A stretch of DNA of 15,000 bases from Symbiodinium natans (Eukaryota; Sar; Dinophyceae; Suessiales; Symbiodiniaceae). Both the position numbers and the translations under genes were made by a program. The notes under the pieces are model-generated. The model worked only from the letters and a program-made list of their open reading frames with translations. It was not told the origin of the DNA and searched no databases. Where the stretch lies: positions 1 through 15,000 of the forward strand of contig CAJNDS010001702.1 of the NCBI GenBank assembly GCA_905221605.1, in the 5' to 3' direction. Shown here piece by piece: positions 1-7,684 of this stretch (within the stretch, counting starts at the first letter, position 1; each line of letters opens with the position of its first letter).

Positions 1-160
1 CCAAATAAGGTACCCCGAATATCGGAAAACCCCATGTATGATGGGGATGAACCAGTTATGCACCTCTGTCGAGAAAGCCCGAGTTGCGGACCTATGCATG
101 ACACATGTCATTGCAACACCAGCTGCCCGTCTCATTGCGCAGTCTTCCATAGGGATTAAG

Positions 161-211
161 GTTTAGGGTTTTGGGTTTAGGGTTTAAGGTTTTGGGTTTA
201 GGGTTCAGGGT
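161..211 (+). repeat. Degenerate TTTAGGG telomere-like patch
   Basis: G-rich strand units of GGTTTAGGG, GGTTTTGGG, GGTTTAAGG and GGTTCAGGG follow one another. They are variants of the plant/algal/dinoflagellate telomere heptamer TTTAGGG. The degeneracy suggests an old interstitial tract rather than a chromosome end. Confidence 0.75.
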
Positions 212-399
212 TCCCCTTTACGACTCGTGGGCTGCCTTGTATAGTCGCCTTGAGGTGTTGCAAGCCTGAAAAACCCTCACACGTGCAGCCTCCTTCTTCC
301 AGTGTTCGAAGTCTCCCTGTTTCATACACCCCTAAATACTACAATCCTTATTTTAGGAACCCCTCCCTCCCAAAAAATGGTACCCCTTCAAGTGGGAAG

Positions 400-498
400 C
401 CCTAAACCCTCAATCCTGAGCCCTAAACCCTAAACCCTAAACCCCAAACCCTGAACCCTAAACTGCCCTAAACCCTAAGGCCTAAACCCTAAACCCTA
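400..498 (-). repeat. Degenerate CCCTAAA telomere-like patch
   Basis: About 100 bp of CCCTAAA units with variants (CCCCAAA, CCCTGAA) and small interruptions. It is in the opposite orientation to the patch at 161-211, so the two face each other. Confidence 0.8.
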
Positions 499-829
499 GT
501 AAACACTCGGACCGGCCTCACCGGCCCGCATTGCACCAGTGTGCTCGCCACACCGGGTGCCTTTCATGGAAGACTCATAAGGGTATACCGTTTAGGGCTC
601 AGAGTTGTAGCTATGAGGGCGTTGGGAATCAACATGTTTCCGAGTTGAGGTTATGAGGGTGTCAGGGTTAAGTAGGGTCCAAGGGTTTAGGGCTCAGGGT
701 TCCGAATGCTTCCGAGTTGAGGTGCTAGAGTGTCAAGGTGTAGTCTGCAGAATTTAGGGTTAAGTGCTGTGCTCCCGAAATCGGATCTGCTTACCCCAAG
801 ATCTGAACATGTCGGGGTTGATCAAAGTT

Positions 830-900
830 TGGGTTAAGGGCTTAAGGTTTCGGGTTCAGGGTGCAGGGTTTGGGGTGTAGAGGTCAGGGTTTAGGGTCTA
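830..900 (+). repeat. Strongly degenerate G-rich telomere-like patch
   Basis: GGTTAAGGG, GGTTTCGGG, GGTTCAGGG and GGTTTAGGG-like units, too diverged to count reliably. Similar weaker traces lie around 655-705. Confidence 0.5.
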
Positions 901-1117
901 GGAAGGCATCTGATTTAGATCCAGCCCCATGCAAGCCCTAAACCCGTCCCAATAAGACCTTGAATGGCGAGCTCAATTACAAATAACCGGCTTGGGCTTA
1001 GCGTTTGGGTTACAAACCCTAAACCCTTCAGCCGAGCTCGAGAACTTTGGGGTTAGGGTTGAAGGGCCCTTTGTCAACGGTTTAGGGCTTGAGGATTTCA
1101 GGGAATCTAGGGTCACA

Positions 1118-1147
1118 CCTAAACCCTAAACCCTAAACCCTAAACCC
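1118..1147 (-). repeat. CCCTAAA telomere-like patch, four units
   Basis: About four consecutive CCTAAAC units in the C-rich orientation without mismatch, one of the cleanest patches in the left flank. Confidence 0.8.
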
Positions 1148-1271
1148 GTAAACCCAGGGTTTCGGGCATCCTAAAGTCCTAAACCCCAAAATTGCCTCCG
1201 CGCCGGAGGCGTACACTGTGAGCTCAAAGCGCTCGCCCGTCAAATTCCTGTTTTCGGGGTTCAGGATTCTT

Positions 1272-1320
1272 GTAGGGTTTAGGGCTTTGAGTATGGGGTT
1301 TGGGGTTTGGGCTTTAGGGT
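1272..1320 (+). repeat. Degenerate TTTAGGG-like patch
   Basis: G-rich units (TAGGGTTTAGGGC, then GGGGTTTGGGGTTTGGGC, then TTTAGGG). The orientation is opposite to the patch at 1118-1147. Confidence 0.6.
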
Positions 1321-1695
1321 AACCCCGGTACAGCACTCCTGGAGATTCGGCCCCTTTTTTCTGGGTACACTAAATACAAGGCTGCGCGTGAGAAAAGAAA
1401 CCCAAAATAGGAACAAGACTTCAAGGGGGTGGCCATGTGCAAGAAAGCTCCAATCGTGTATGGCTTAGGGGTTAGCACAACTCAGCGACTTGGGTCTAGG
1501 CTCTGTCTAGCCGTGGTATCGCTGCCAAGACTGGATATTTGTATGGGCCTGAACCCGACAACTTCGCTTCAGGGCATCTTGCCAAGGCCACGGTGCTCAT
1601 ACGCTACACACTTCTGGGGTCACGAAGGAGTTAGGGAAGCTACTAACACAAAGGGGCCACTATAGTATATGTATACATATACAGATACGTTTTCA

Positions 1696-1832
1696 TGCAT
1701 ACACATACATACATACATACATACATACATACATGCATACATTCATACATTCATACATTCATACATTCATACATTCATGCATTCATGCATTCATACCTTC
1801 ATACATACATACATGTATGTATGTATTTATGT
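1696..1832. repeat. CATA/CATT tetranucleotide microsatellite
   Basis: A run of CATA units (about 1696-1740) passes into alternating CATT/CATA units (about 1740-1800), then CATA again, then the complementary TGTA/TATG orientation at about 1812-1832. The change of strand sense at the 3' end makes the last part a small inverted repeat. The open frame across it encodes only His-Thr-Tyr-Ile repeats and is not a gene. Confidence 0.9.
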
Positions 1833-2361
1833 GTGTGTACATATCGTAGTTTTGACTAGCGAGTATATCTGCATACATAGGGCACATGACTAAATAAAGA
1901 ACACTGTATGTGTATCGTTGATTATTGAATGCTTAAGAAGGGACTTCGAATTAGCCAGCGGCAACCCGCGAGTTGGTTCAGGGTTTTTGTCAAGAAGGCG
2001 ACAGGGCTGGCTGGGCTACGGGCTCTTGAAAGCCTAGGGCCTGCGAGGACTGGGATCTGTATAGGGCCACCTTGATACATTGAGCCCAAAAACCCCAAGC
2101 CCTGCACTCTCAACTCTAAAGCCTGCAGCCTGAACTTCGTTTTGCTTTGGGCTGTTGTTCCTTCGGCTCTCTTGACACGAGGTGGCTAAGACTCAGACGT
2201 TGTCGGATACAGGGGTTCAGTTCAGGTTTCAGAATACCCGAAACCCTAGACCTTAATCCCTGAGCCCGCAAACATGAAATCCCAAAGTTCACGCACTCAA
2301 GACACAGGCCTCAAGCTCAAGACCACCGCAGTGTCATGCACCTTTCCCGTCGACTGCGTGG

Positions 2362-2425
2362 TTTCAGGGTTCAGGGTTCAGGGTTCAGGGTTTAGGGTTT
2401 AGGGTTTAGGGTTTAGGGCTTAGGG
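2362..2425 (+). repeat. Telomere-like tract, TTCAGGG then TTTAGGG
   Basis: About nine heptamers in a row. The first are the variant TTCAGGG and the later ones are canonical TTTAGGG, ending in a diverged GCTTAGGG. The block order, variant then canonical, suggests separate expansion events within one tract. Confidence 0.85.
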
Positions 2426-2673
2426 TGCCTGTACCTGAAGACTCCTTCTTGTGGCGAGTTACACTGAGACCTGGTAGTTGGGTTTCAAACTTTTTCGTAT
2501 TCTCTTCTAGAAGGGAGTTCCGATACTTTGGGGACTTAAGGTGGGCTTTAAGGTTGGCCCTCTCGGGAGCTATCGAGGGCTGCTGACTATTGAGGCGCCA
2601 AAACTCGCAGCTAAAGATTATAGGGTCCCCCAAGCCACCTTGGGCTAGAAACGAAAAGTCGTCTAAAAATAGG

Positions 2674-2817
2674 GGCACGTGCAGTCCTTGTGACCACTCA
2701 TCATTCGCCAGTGCAGTTTTGATGTTGATGAACGGCTTTCTGTATGCATTTCCTAGGTTCGAGTTCTATCAGGGCAACGGGTAGGGAAAAGAAGGTGCCC
2801 GATGACGCGAATTGTCT
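2674..2817 (+). repeat. Left 144-bp terminal direct repeat (pseudo-LTR-like)
   Basis: Every base matches 14815-14958, and similarity stops sharply on both sides. It does not begin TG or end CA, so it is not a classic LTR. It behaves like a PLE pseudo-LTR, the partial copy that precedes the full one. It contains GGTTCGAGTTC (2756-2766), one base from the RNA polymerase III B-box consensus, which may be chance. I looked for a hammerhead ribozyme, which many PLE pseudo-LTRs carry, but found no clear core. Confidence 0.9.
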
Positions 2818-2827
2818 TTGCGTAGGG

Positions 2828-2858
2828 GGTGATGTCCATGGGCTCCATGGTGTTCACC
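2828..2858 (+). other. Hairpin over candidate ancestral start codons
   Basis: GGTGA pairs with TCACC and CCATGG pairs with CCATGG across a GCT loop, with a symmetric TGT/TGT internal loop. The stem lies 10 bp after the left 144-bp repeat and holds three in-frame ATGs (2832, 2838, 2847). These would be in frame with the endonuclease ORF if the MITE at 2958-3471 were absent. A structural or translational role is inference. Confidence 0.35.
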
Positions 2859-2949
2859 TCCAAAGGCGGCGTGCGCCGATGCTCTTCGTATACATTTGTC
2901 CATGTTTGTCTGATTGTGATGGGATGTATTTTCCTATTGCATATGTGCG

Positions 2950-2957
2950 AAATACAT
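2950..2957 (+). repeat. Target site duplication of MITE, left copy
   Basis: AAATACAT, identical to 3472-3479, directly abuts the outer end of the left inverted repeat of the 514-bp MITE. An 8-bp duplication is typical of hAT and some other DNA transposon superfamilies. Confidence 0.75.
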
Positions 2958-3471
2958 TTATGAGATCATTAGGAAGCTACAGACTGGAAATCTCAAATTA
3001 TTTATTTTTGTGTTTTGTTTGCGTTTTTTTTGCATCTCAGTTTTGCGTCTTTTTTGCGTCTCGTATTTAGGGTTGCGTTTGTTTTGTGTTTTTGTTGCGT
3101 TTGTTTTGGCGTTTGTTTTGCGTTTGCTTTGCGTTTGCTTTGCGTTTGTTTTGCGTTTCTTGTGCGTCTTGGGAGGAGGCGGGTAAGCAGAAATGCTAAA
3201 ACACGCGAAACACAGCGTGTTTTGCGTTTTTTGTTGCGTTTTGTTTGCGTTTGTTTTGCGTTTGCTTTGCGTTTGTTTTGCGTTTTGTTTGCGTCTCAGG
3301 CTAAGGCGGCGAGGAAGGCACCCCCCAAGACGCAAAAAAAAACACAAACAATCTGCAACCCGAGGCTGCCCCAGAATCCGAGACACAAAACCGGGACGCA
3401 AAAAAAACGCAAAAACAATGCAAAAACAATTCATTGGGGACCCCTGCCCTGTGGCTCTAATGATCTCATAA
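2958..3471. mobile_element. 514-bp foldback MITE
   Basis: The ends are perfect 15-bp inverted repeats (TTATGAGATCATTAG at 2958-2972, its complement at 3457-3471), flanked exactly by an 8-bp direct repeat, AAATACAT. Inverted similarity continues inward with gaps: for example TTTGCGTTTTTTTTGC near 3018-3034 matches the complement of A-rich DNA near 3400. The interior is a mirror of GCGTTTGTTTT-type units on the left and centre and CGCAAAA units on the right. A perfect 9-bp stem with an 8-nt loop (3198-3223) sits close to the geometric centre. It has no credible coding capacity. It inserted at the 5' end of the endonuclease ORF and brings a stop (TGA at 2961) into that frame. hAT affiliation is suggested only by the duplication length. 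Confidence 0.75.
3198..3223 (+). other. Central hairpin of the MITE
   Basis: AAAACACGC (3198-3206) and GCGTGTTTT (3215-3223) form a perfect 9-bp stem with loop GAAACACA. It lies within 5 bp of the midpoint of the element. Confidence 0.6.
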
Positions 3472-3479
3472 AAATACAT
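3472..3479 (+). repeat. Target site duplication of MITE, right copy
   Basis: AAATACAT, identical to 2950-2957, directly follows the right inverted repeat. Confidence 0.75.
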
Positions 3480-3509
3480 ATTCCATGTTGGTCACTGCTC
3501 TGTGGGGCC

Positions 3510-4823
3510 ATGTGCTGCAGTTTACGCTGCAACGGGCATCAAAGTCGTATGTGTTTTTTCTGGCTTGTACTTCTGGTGGTCATGCCACGTTCGGCTGCTG
3601 CCGTGGAAACTTCCAACAATGCTACAGCTTTGTGGAGACAACCTTCTGTCTGCAAGTTTGGGTGCGAAGAGGCTATGTTGGCGATGGCTGTGCAGTGCTT
3701 TGGTGCATGGCGACAACGCTGTCCGAACAATTTCTTCCAAGACTACAGGCTCTCCCAAGGGCAGCTGAGGGGGGTACACCGTGAAGCGGGGAGAGCACTC
3801 AAACGCATGTGTCAAGTTTCTGCCTGGGCTTATTGTAAGCAACAATGGAGCCGACATTGCCCTTACTGCAAAATGACATGGGTACGCTGTGGCTGCTGCA
3901 TACACTTGGCACCCCGAGACTGGCATTCTTCGTGCAATGTCACTGTGGATGGGAGTGCAACCTTCCCGCAATACGCTGAACATCATGGCCTCAAGATTTG
4001 GCAGGTCATTCGCGTGATCGAAACCATCAAGGGATACATCTACAAAGATTTCTTGTCTTCTTCTCCGACCCACTATGACAAGAAGTTGTGTGCGTTCTGG
4101 TCCATGCTCGAGGCTAAGTTCGGTGTTGCACACACCACTTCCACAGGCGTATTGTACATGCTTGCAGCCCCGTGGTGTTGTCACAGCTACATCGGACAAA
4201 CCAACGGAAACGGTTGGACACGTTTGCAATCGCACAGGTACGCCTGCTTGTCCGGAAAGCAATCGGGCAAAGTATATGACAAATTACGGCAGATGCACTT
4301 CAGCTCCTTTGTATTTGTCCCTCTTTGTGATCTTTCTACATGTGCAGCAACAGTTGCGGACAGGTTGTTTGTGGAAGCTCAAGCGATTGCAATTTGGAGG
4401 CCCACCTTGAATGTTCAAGGAACTCCTGCCAGCAACAAGTACAGCAACGAATATGTCTCCTTGGTATTTCCCCGCCGCGTTCAGGACAGACCTCTGATGC
4501 ATGCACGTGGAATTGTTCAACAAGATCCAGCCGCTTTGTTTCCGCCTTCAGCAATCCTTGGCCCAGGGAGCGACGGAGCGACCTGGAGCTCACGGCTGGC
4601 GTCAACGACTATCTGTAGCAGTGTCAGTTTCCAGACGGCCAATTCGTCAACGTGGCGTCGTCAATCTTGGCCTTCTACAATCTATTCAGTCGTGGCATCC
4701 TTCGTACCAAATGCGGATCACTCTCACAGCCATGCGATGCCTGGGCATTCACCATCGCGCTATCTTTTTGCAAAACATGAGCCGTGCTCTCGGAGCTTTT
4801 TCCTTCCGGCGAATTGCCATTAG
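3510..4823 (+). CDS. GIY-YIG endonuclease ORF of Penelope-like element
   Basis: In PLEs this nuclease nicks chromosomal DNA so that the RT can prime there. The frame is open from 3015, but 3015-3471 lies in the MITE, so 3510 is given as the first in-frame ATG after it; 3549 and 3582 are alternatives. A Cys/His-rich cluster at 3810-3945 (CPYC at 3858, CGCC at 3888) looks metal-binding. The nuclease core follows: GVLY at 4146 (Tyr 4155), YIG at 4188 after 11 residues, Arg 4221, His 4233, Glu 4374 and Asn 4410, which matches the GIY...YIG...R...H...E...N pattern. Homology-like sequence stops near 4480. The remainder to the stop is probably out-of-frame read-through, because the RT continues in the +1 frame from 4498. 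The missing connection could be an old indel, programmed frameshifting or an intron. The nuclease assignment is firm, the start is not. Confidence 0.75.
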   Translation: MCCSLRCNGHQSRMCFFWLVLLVVMPRSAAAVETSNNATALWRQPSVCKFGCEEAMLAMAVQCFGAWRQRCPNNFFQDYRLSQGQLRGVHREAGRALKRMCQVSAWAYCKQQWSRHCPYCKMTWVRCGCCIHLAPRDWHSSCNVTVDGSATFPQYAEHHGLKIWQVIRVIETIKGYIYKDFLSSSPTHYDKKLCAFWSMLEAKFGVAHTTSTGVLYMLAAPWCCHSYIGQTNGNGWTRLQSHRYACLSGKQSGKVYDKLRQMHFSSFVFVPLCDLSTCAATVADRLFVEAQAIAIWRPTLNVQGTPASNKYSNEYVSLVFPRRVQDRPLMHARGIVQQDPAALFPPSAILGPGSDGATWSSRLASTTICSSVSFQTANSSTWRRQSWPSTIYSVVASFVPNADHSHSHAMPGHSPSRYLFAKHEPCSRSFFLPANCH

Positions 4824-6834
4824 CAGTCACCTGGGGTTCTCTGCTAGTGTGCGCAAATGCTTTCAACAACAGCTCCAATGCACGCTATCTGCAGCCTACA
4901 AGTTTTCTATGACGATCACTGTTGTGAAGTTGTGTATTCGACCAATTTCGTGCCCGTCTTTGCTTGACCTTGTTGACAACTCGAGGCGGATTCTGGAGTG
5001 CCCGTCTGAGCCCACTGTATGTCCCTGTGCTCAAGCCTGGTGCCATGATTGGCGTTTGCTGGATGGTCATGTTTGTGATTCCCTCCAAGGGGTGAGAGGC
5101 CATATCCCGTGGGACTGGCCTGATACATGGACGGCTAGGTCACGATTCAAGCCTGATGTGCAGCAGGTCTGTGAAGATTTGCAGTCGCAGTTCAACATTG
5201 CTTGCAGGGACACGTGCCCGAGTTTGTCTGCCTTTGCCGGGTTGTACGACAGTCCTTCAATCCAGCACACTGTCGAGCGTTCGCTGCTTCGTTTCTCTAC
5301 CTCTCCTAGTATTCTTCAAGGTCGTCAAGCTGCTGCCGTTTTGTCAGACTTCGCCTGCATTCCTGTCGACCGGGCCAAGGGTGAGCTGGCTGTATTATGT
5401 CCGCAGAAATATTGGAGAATGGGACAGAGTTTCCTCAAATCCTGCAACGCCGTTCCCGTCTCCCTCGGTGAGGTGATCCACTTCAATCAGAATTTCTTCG
5501 TGTGGCCGAACAAGCTTGAAGTCCTTCCTTTTTGTCACTTGAGACGTGGCCGTGAACATCGCTTCGGGCAACTGACCCTCCACGTGAAGGCCAAGTCACT
5601 TTTTCCATTGTGTGCAACCTGGACTTCTTTGAAGCTGCGCCCACTTGTGTCTTACCGCCGGCACCACTGGCGACATCTTCTAAGCAACACATGTCGCGCC
5701 CTAAACTTCATCCAGCAATCTGTTGCCCCTGGGTTTGTTACCCTGTGCGCCGCCAGCTTCTGCGGCAAAATCAGGAAATTCAATGACGACACAGCCGCCA
5801 CTTTTGGTACCTGTGATGTTACTGCGAGCTTGCATATTGATGACATTGAGGACTTCTTCACCAAAGCTCCCCGTGACAAGGTGTTGGATGCTGTTCACTG
5901 GGCATGCTCTCGCCTCCGTCAGCAATCAGGGCATGAATGTGTTTGCATTCCAAGGACAGCGAAAGTCTTCAGACGCAATATCTGGATTTTTGCAGACAAG
6001 CCTGGACCATGTGGCTGGCGCTCCTTCAAGCCTAAACGTGAACTTCATGCAATGACAACTTCCGTTCCCCCTGACCCACGACATTTTTACTGCTTGGCGT
6101 TACGGGATATTCCTGGTATTCTGGCGCACGACTGGAAATTTGCATGGTTTCTGGTTGGGGGCATCCTATACAAACAGCCCACAGGGTTTGCACAAGGTAG
6201 TCCTGCTTCTAGTGGAGCTGCCAACCTCTTTGCGGCTGTTTGTGAGGAGCGGTGGTTGCGGCAAAAACCCGTGGTCCTTCAACAGCACATCTCTCTACAT
6301 TTGTGTGCGGCTCGTTGGATGGATGATCGTCTCTTGGTTTGGCGACCTGGTTTCAATTTGTGTCTGTTACATGAACTTCGGGACCCCGCCTTTTACGCGC
6401 AAGAATGCCGACTCAAGCCTACGCACGATAACAAGTTCATCGGCCTTCGTGTTTTCTTCAGTCGCGGGTCTTTATGCACGATACCGTGGTCCAGTCATTG
6501 TGATCACTGCTTCCTTCAGCGCCTACCTCGCGCAGGCCGCCTCATGTCTACTCTTTCATTTGGGAGCGATTCCGCTGTGCGAGGTCATCTGCTTGGACAT
6601 CTGGTACGTGTATTGGATTTCAGTATCGGCACCCGTGCTTCGCTTCAAGCTGCTGTACTTTTCTTGCTCGTTGAGTTGGAGCATGCTGGTCATTCGCGGC
6701 GAAGACTCCTCAAGCTTCTATGGCGCGTCCATGCAAAAATGCCTTTTCTTGATATTCCCTTGCTTATGCAGGACAAGTCTCTGAGCGTGCAATGTGCTGC
6801 GTGGCACATACTGGCTTTGTGTTCATGCCCGTGA
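4501..6834 (+). CDS. Penelope-type reverse transcriptase ORF
   Basis: An RNA-dependent DNA polymerase of 777 codons. Visible blocks, by residue from 4501: PVDRAKGELAVL near 288-300 (the PLE P-D-K...V block), RPLVSY near 380, motif A CDVTASL with Asp 439, motif B QGSPASS from 565, motif C WMDD with the catalytic Asp pair 608-609, and a Leu/Arg-rich thumb-like segment near 660-745. Motif A DVTxSL and motif B QGSPxS are Penelope-like rather than LTR- or LINE-like. Motif C has Trp where Tyr or Phe is usual. The frame opens at 4498 after a stop, overlaps the endonuclease ORF by 323 nt and is one frame ahead of it, so 4501 may be a conceptual start rather than the true one. The C-terminus may continue in another frame (see 6794-6997). 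It lies between the nuclease and CCCH ORFs on the same strand. Confidence 0.85.
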   Translation: MHVELFNKIQPLCFRLQQSLAQGATERPGAHGWRQRLSVAVSVSRRPIRQRGVVNLGLLQSIQSWHPSYQMRITLTAMRCLGIHHRAIFLQNMSRALGAFSFRRIAISSHLGFSASVRKCFQQQLQCTLSAAYKFSMTITVVKLCIRPISCPSLLDLVDNSRRILECPSEPTVCPCAQAWCHDWRLLDGHVCDSLQGVRGHIPWDWPDTWTARSRFKPDVQQVCEDLQSQFNIACRDTCPSLSAFAGLYDSPSIQHTVERSLLRFSTSPSILQGRQAAAVLSDFACIPVDRAKGELAVLCPQKYWRMGQSFLKSCNAVPVSLGEVIHFNQNFFVWPNKLEVLPFCHLRRGREHRFGQLTLHVKAKSLFPLCATWTSLKLRPLVSYRRHHWRHLLSNTCRALNFIQQSVAPGFVTLCAASFCGKIRKFNDDTAATFGTCDVTASLHIDDIEDFFTKAPRDKVLDAVHWACSRLRQQSGHECVCIPRTAKVFRRNIWIFADKPGPCGWRSFKPKRELHAMTTSVPPDPRHFYCLALRDIPGILAHDWKFAWFLVGGILYKQPTGFAQGSPASSGAANLFAAVCEERWLRQKPVVLQQHISLHLCAARWMDDRLLVWRPGFNLCLLHELRDPAFYAQECRLKPTHDNKFIGLRVFFSRGSLCTIPWSSHCDHCFLQRLPRAGRLMSTLSFGSDSAVRGHLLGHLVRVLDFSIGTRASLQAAVLFLLVELEHAGHSRRRLLKLLWRVHAKMPFLDIPLLMQDKSLSVQCAAWHILALCSCP

Positions 6835-6997
6835 GTGTTTGTGGTGGAATTTGGCCTTACTCCGCTTTGTGGCCTCTGCATGTTGGAGCCCTTATTCCGA
6901 GATTAAAACCCTACTGGACCATCGTTTTGCTCTTGAAGCCTTGCTTTTCCTCAGCATTTTGTTCCAAGCACTGGTGCCAGCCCTCCTTGACTCGTAG
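6794..6997 (+). pseudogene. Possible out-of-frame RT C-terminus
   Basis: After the RT stop at 6834 the +1 frame stays open to 6997, just 8 nt before the ATG of the next ORF at 7006. It encodes a Leu/Trp/Ala-rich helix-forming stretch (LWWNLALLRF, LEALLFLSIL) that resembles the preceding C-terminal RT sequence. A single indel between about 6800 and 6834 would lengthen the RT by about 55 residues. The region is only 171 bp between ORFs and could instead be plain spacer. Confidence 0.35.
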
Positions 6998-7636
6998 CGT
7001 GCATCATGTCGAACCCACTCCTTGCGGCTCTTGTTCAGGCTGCTGTGTCTGGCCCAGCCAGTGGCGCAGGCAAGGGAACCGGTCGCGGGGTTTGCTTCTC
7101 TTTTCGCAATACCGGTATGTGTCAGCATGGTGACAACTGCCGGTACGAGCATGCGCAGCATGTGGGTAACCAACGCCGTGATTCGGGCTTTACCTTGACT
7201 GGCCCTGACGCTTCCAAGAAGTCGGCCTCGCAGGCTCTGCAGGTGCAACCCAACCTCCATGACTTCTTCGGTTTCAGCAAGGGTGCCGCACCGTGTGACA
7301 ACGGTGAGCAGTACGGGAAAATCACTGTCGTTGATCGTGACCACATCATCTCCCAACTCGTGGCGGTTGAGGATGGTCAACTCACACATCGTGTCATGGC
7401 AGTCCCTGCGGCAGTGCATTCTGAAGTACACGATCTGCTGGAGTTCTTCGGGACAGGTGTCTCCATCGGCGGACGTGCTGTGACTACTCAAGATATGCAA
7501 CAACAGCTGAAGGCTTTTGCAGATCACTTGCGTACCTCTGGATGGCGGCCTCGTGTCGCTGCCCCGTCCACGTCCTTGCAGTCCGATTTGGCAAGCAATA
7601 TCTCAGAGCTCACTGCGTTGCTCAAGAATGGCCTCA

Positions 7637-7646
7637 ATACTCCTAC
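7637..7646 (+). repeat. 10-bp target site duplication, left copy
   Basis: ATACTCCTAC, identical to 14124-14133 and in the same codon phase of the interrupted ORF. It lies 7 bp outside the perfect inverted repeat, exactly as on the right side. Confidence 0.9.
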
Positions 7647-7653
7647 GTACGTA

Positions 7654-7680
7654 GGACCTTTAGGGTCTATTTGGCACGCC
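7654..7680 (+). repeat. Left 27-bp terminal inverted repeat
   Basis: The arm starts GGACCTTTAGGGTCTATT and ends GGCACGCC. It is the exact complement of 14090-14116 and contains one TTTAGGG heptamer. Confidence 0.95.
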
Positions 7681-7684
7681 TCTT

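Larger units (their letters stand above)
1..2673. other. Non-coding left flank with telomere-like debris
   Basis: I see no supportable gene here. The few open frames are short (at most about 90 codons), lack any recognisable motif and overlap low-complexity DNA. The stretch is peppered with degenerate plant-type telomere heptamers that change strand several times, and holds one CATA/CATT microsatellite; the clearest patches are listed separately. It ends where the left copy of the 144-bp repeat of the retroelement begins. No tRNA, rRNA or obvious promoter was recognised by eye. Confidence 0.6.

Noticed and set aside
1429-1665. 78-codon plus-strand frame in the left flank
   Set aside because: Short, no motif, no neighbouring gene structure; expected by chance in non-coding DNA.
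2674-2817. Hammerhead ribozyme in the terminal repeat
   Set aside because: Many PLE pseudo-LTRs carry one, so I looked on both strands. TTGATGA on the plus strand and CTGATAGA with a later GGAAA on the minus strand each lack a correct CUGANGA core with paired stems.
2958-3479. 173-codon minus-strand frame rich in Lys, Thr, Asn and Gln
   Set aside because: It is a translation of the GCGTTT/CGCAAA repeats of the MITE, without domain or codon pattern.
3015-3480. N-terminal Phe/Cys/Leu-rich extension of the nuclease frame
   Set aside because: It lies within the inserted MITE; the stop-free frame comes from T-rich tandem units.
3522-4262. 246-codon minus-strand open frame
   Set aside because: It is antisense to the GIY-YIG ORF and has no recognisable motif; a shadow frame.
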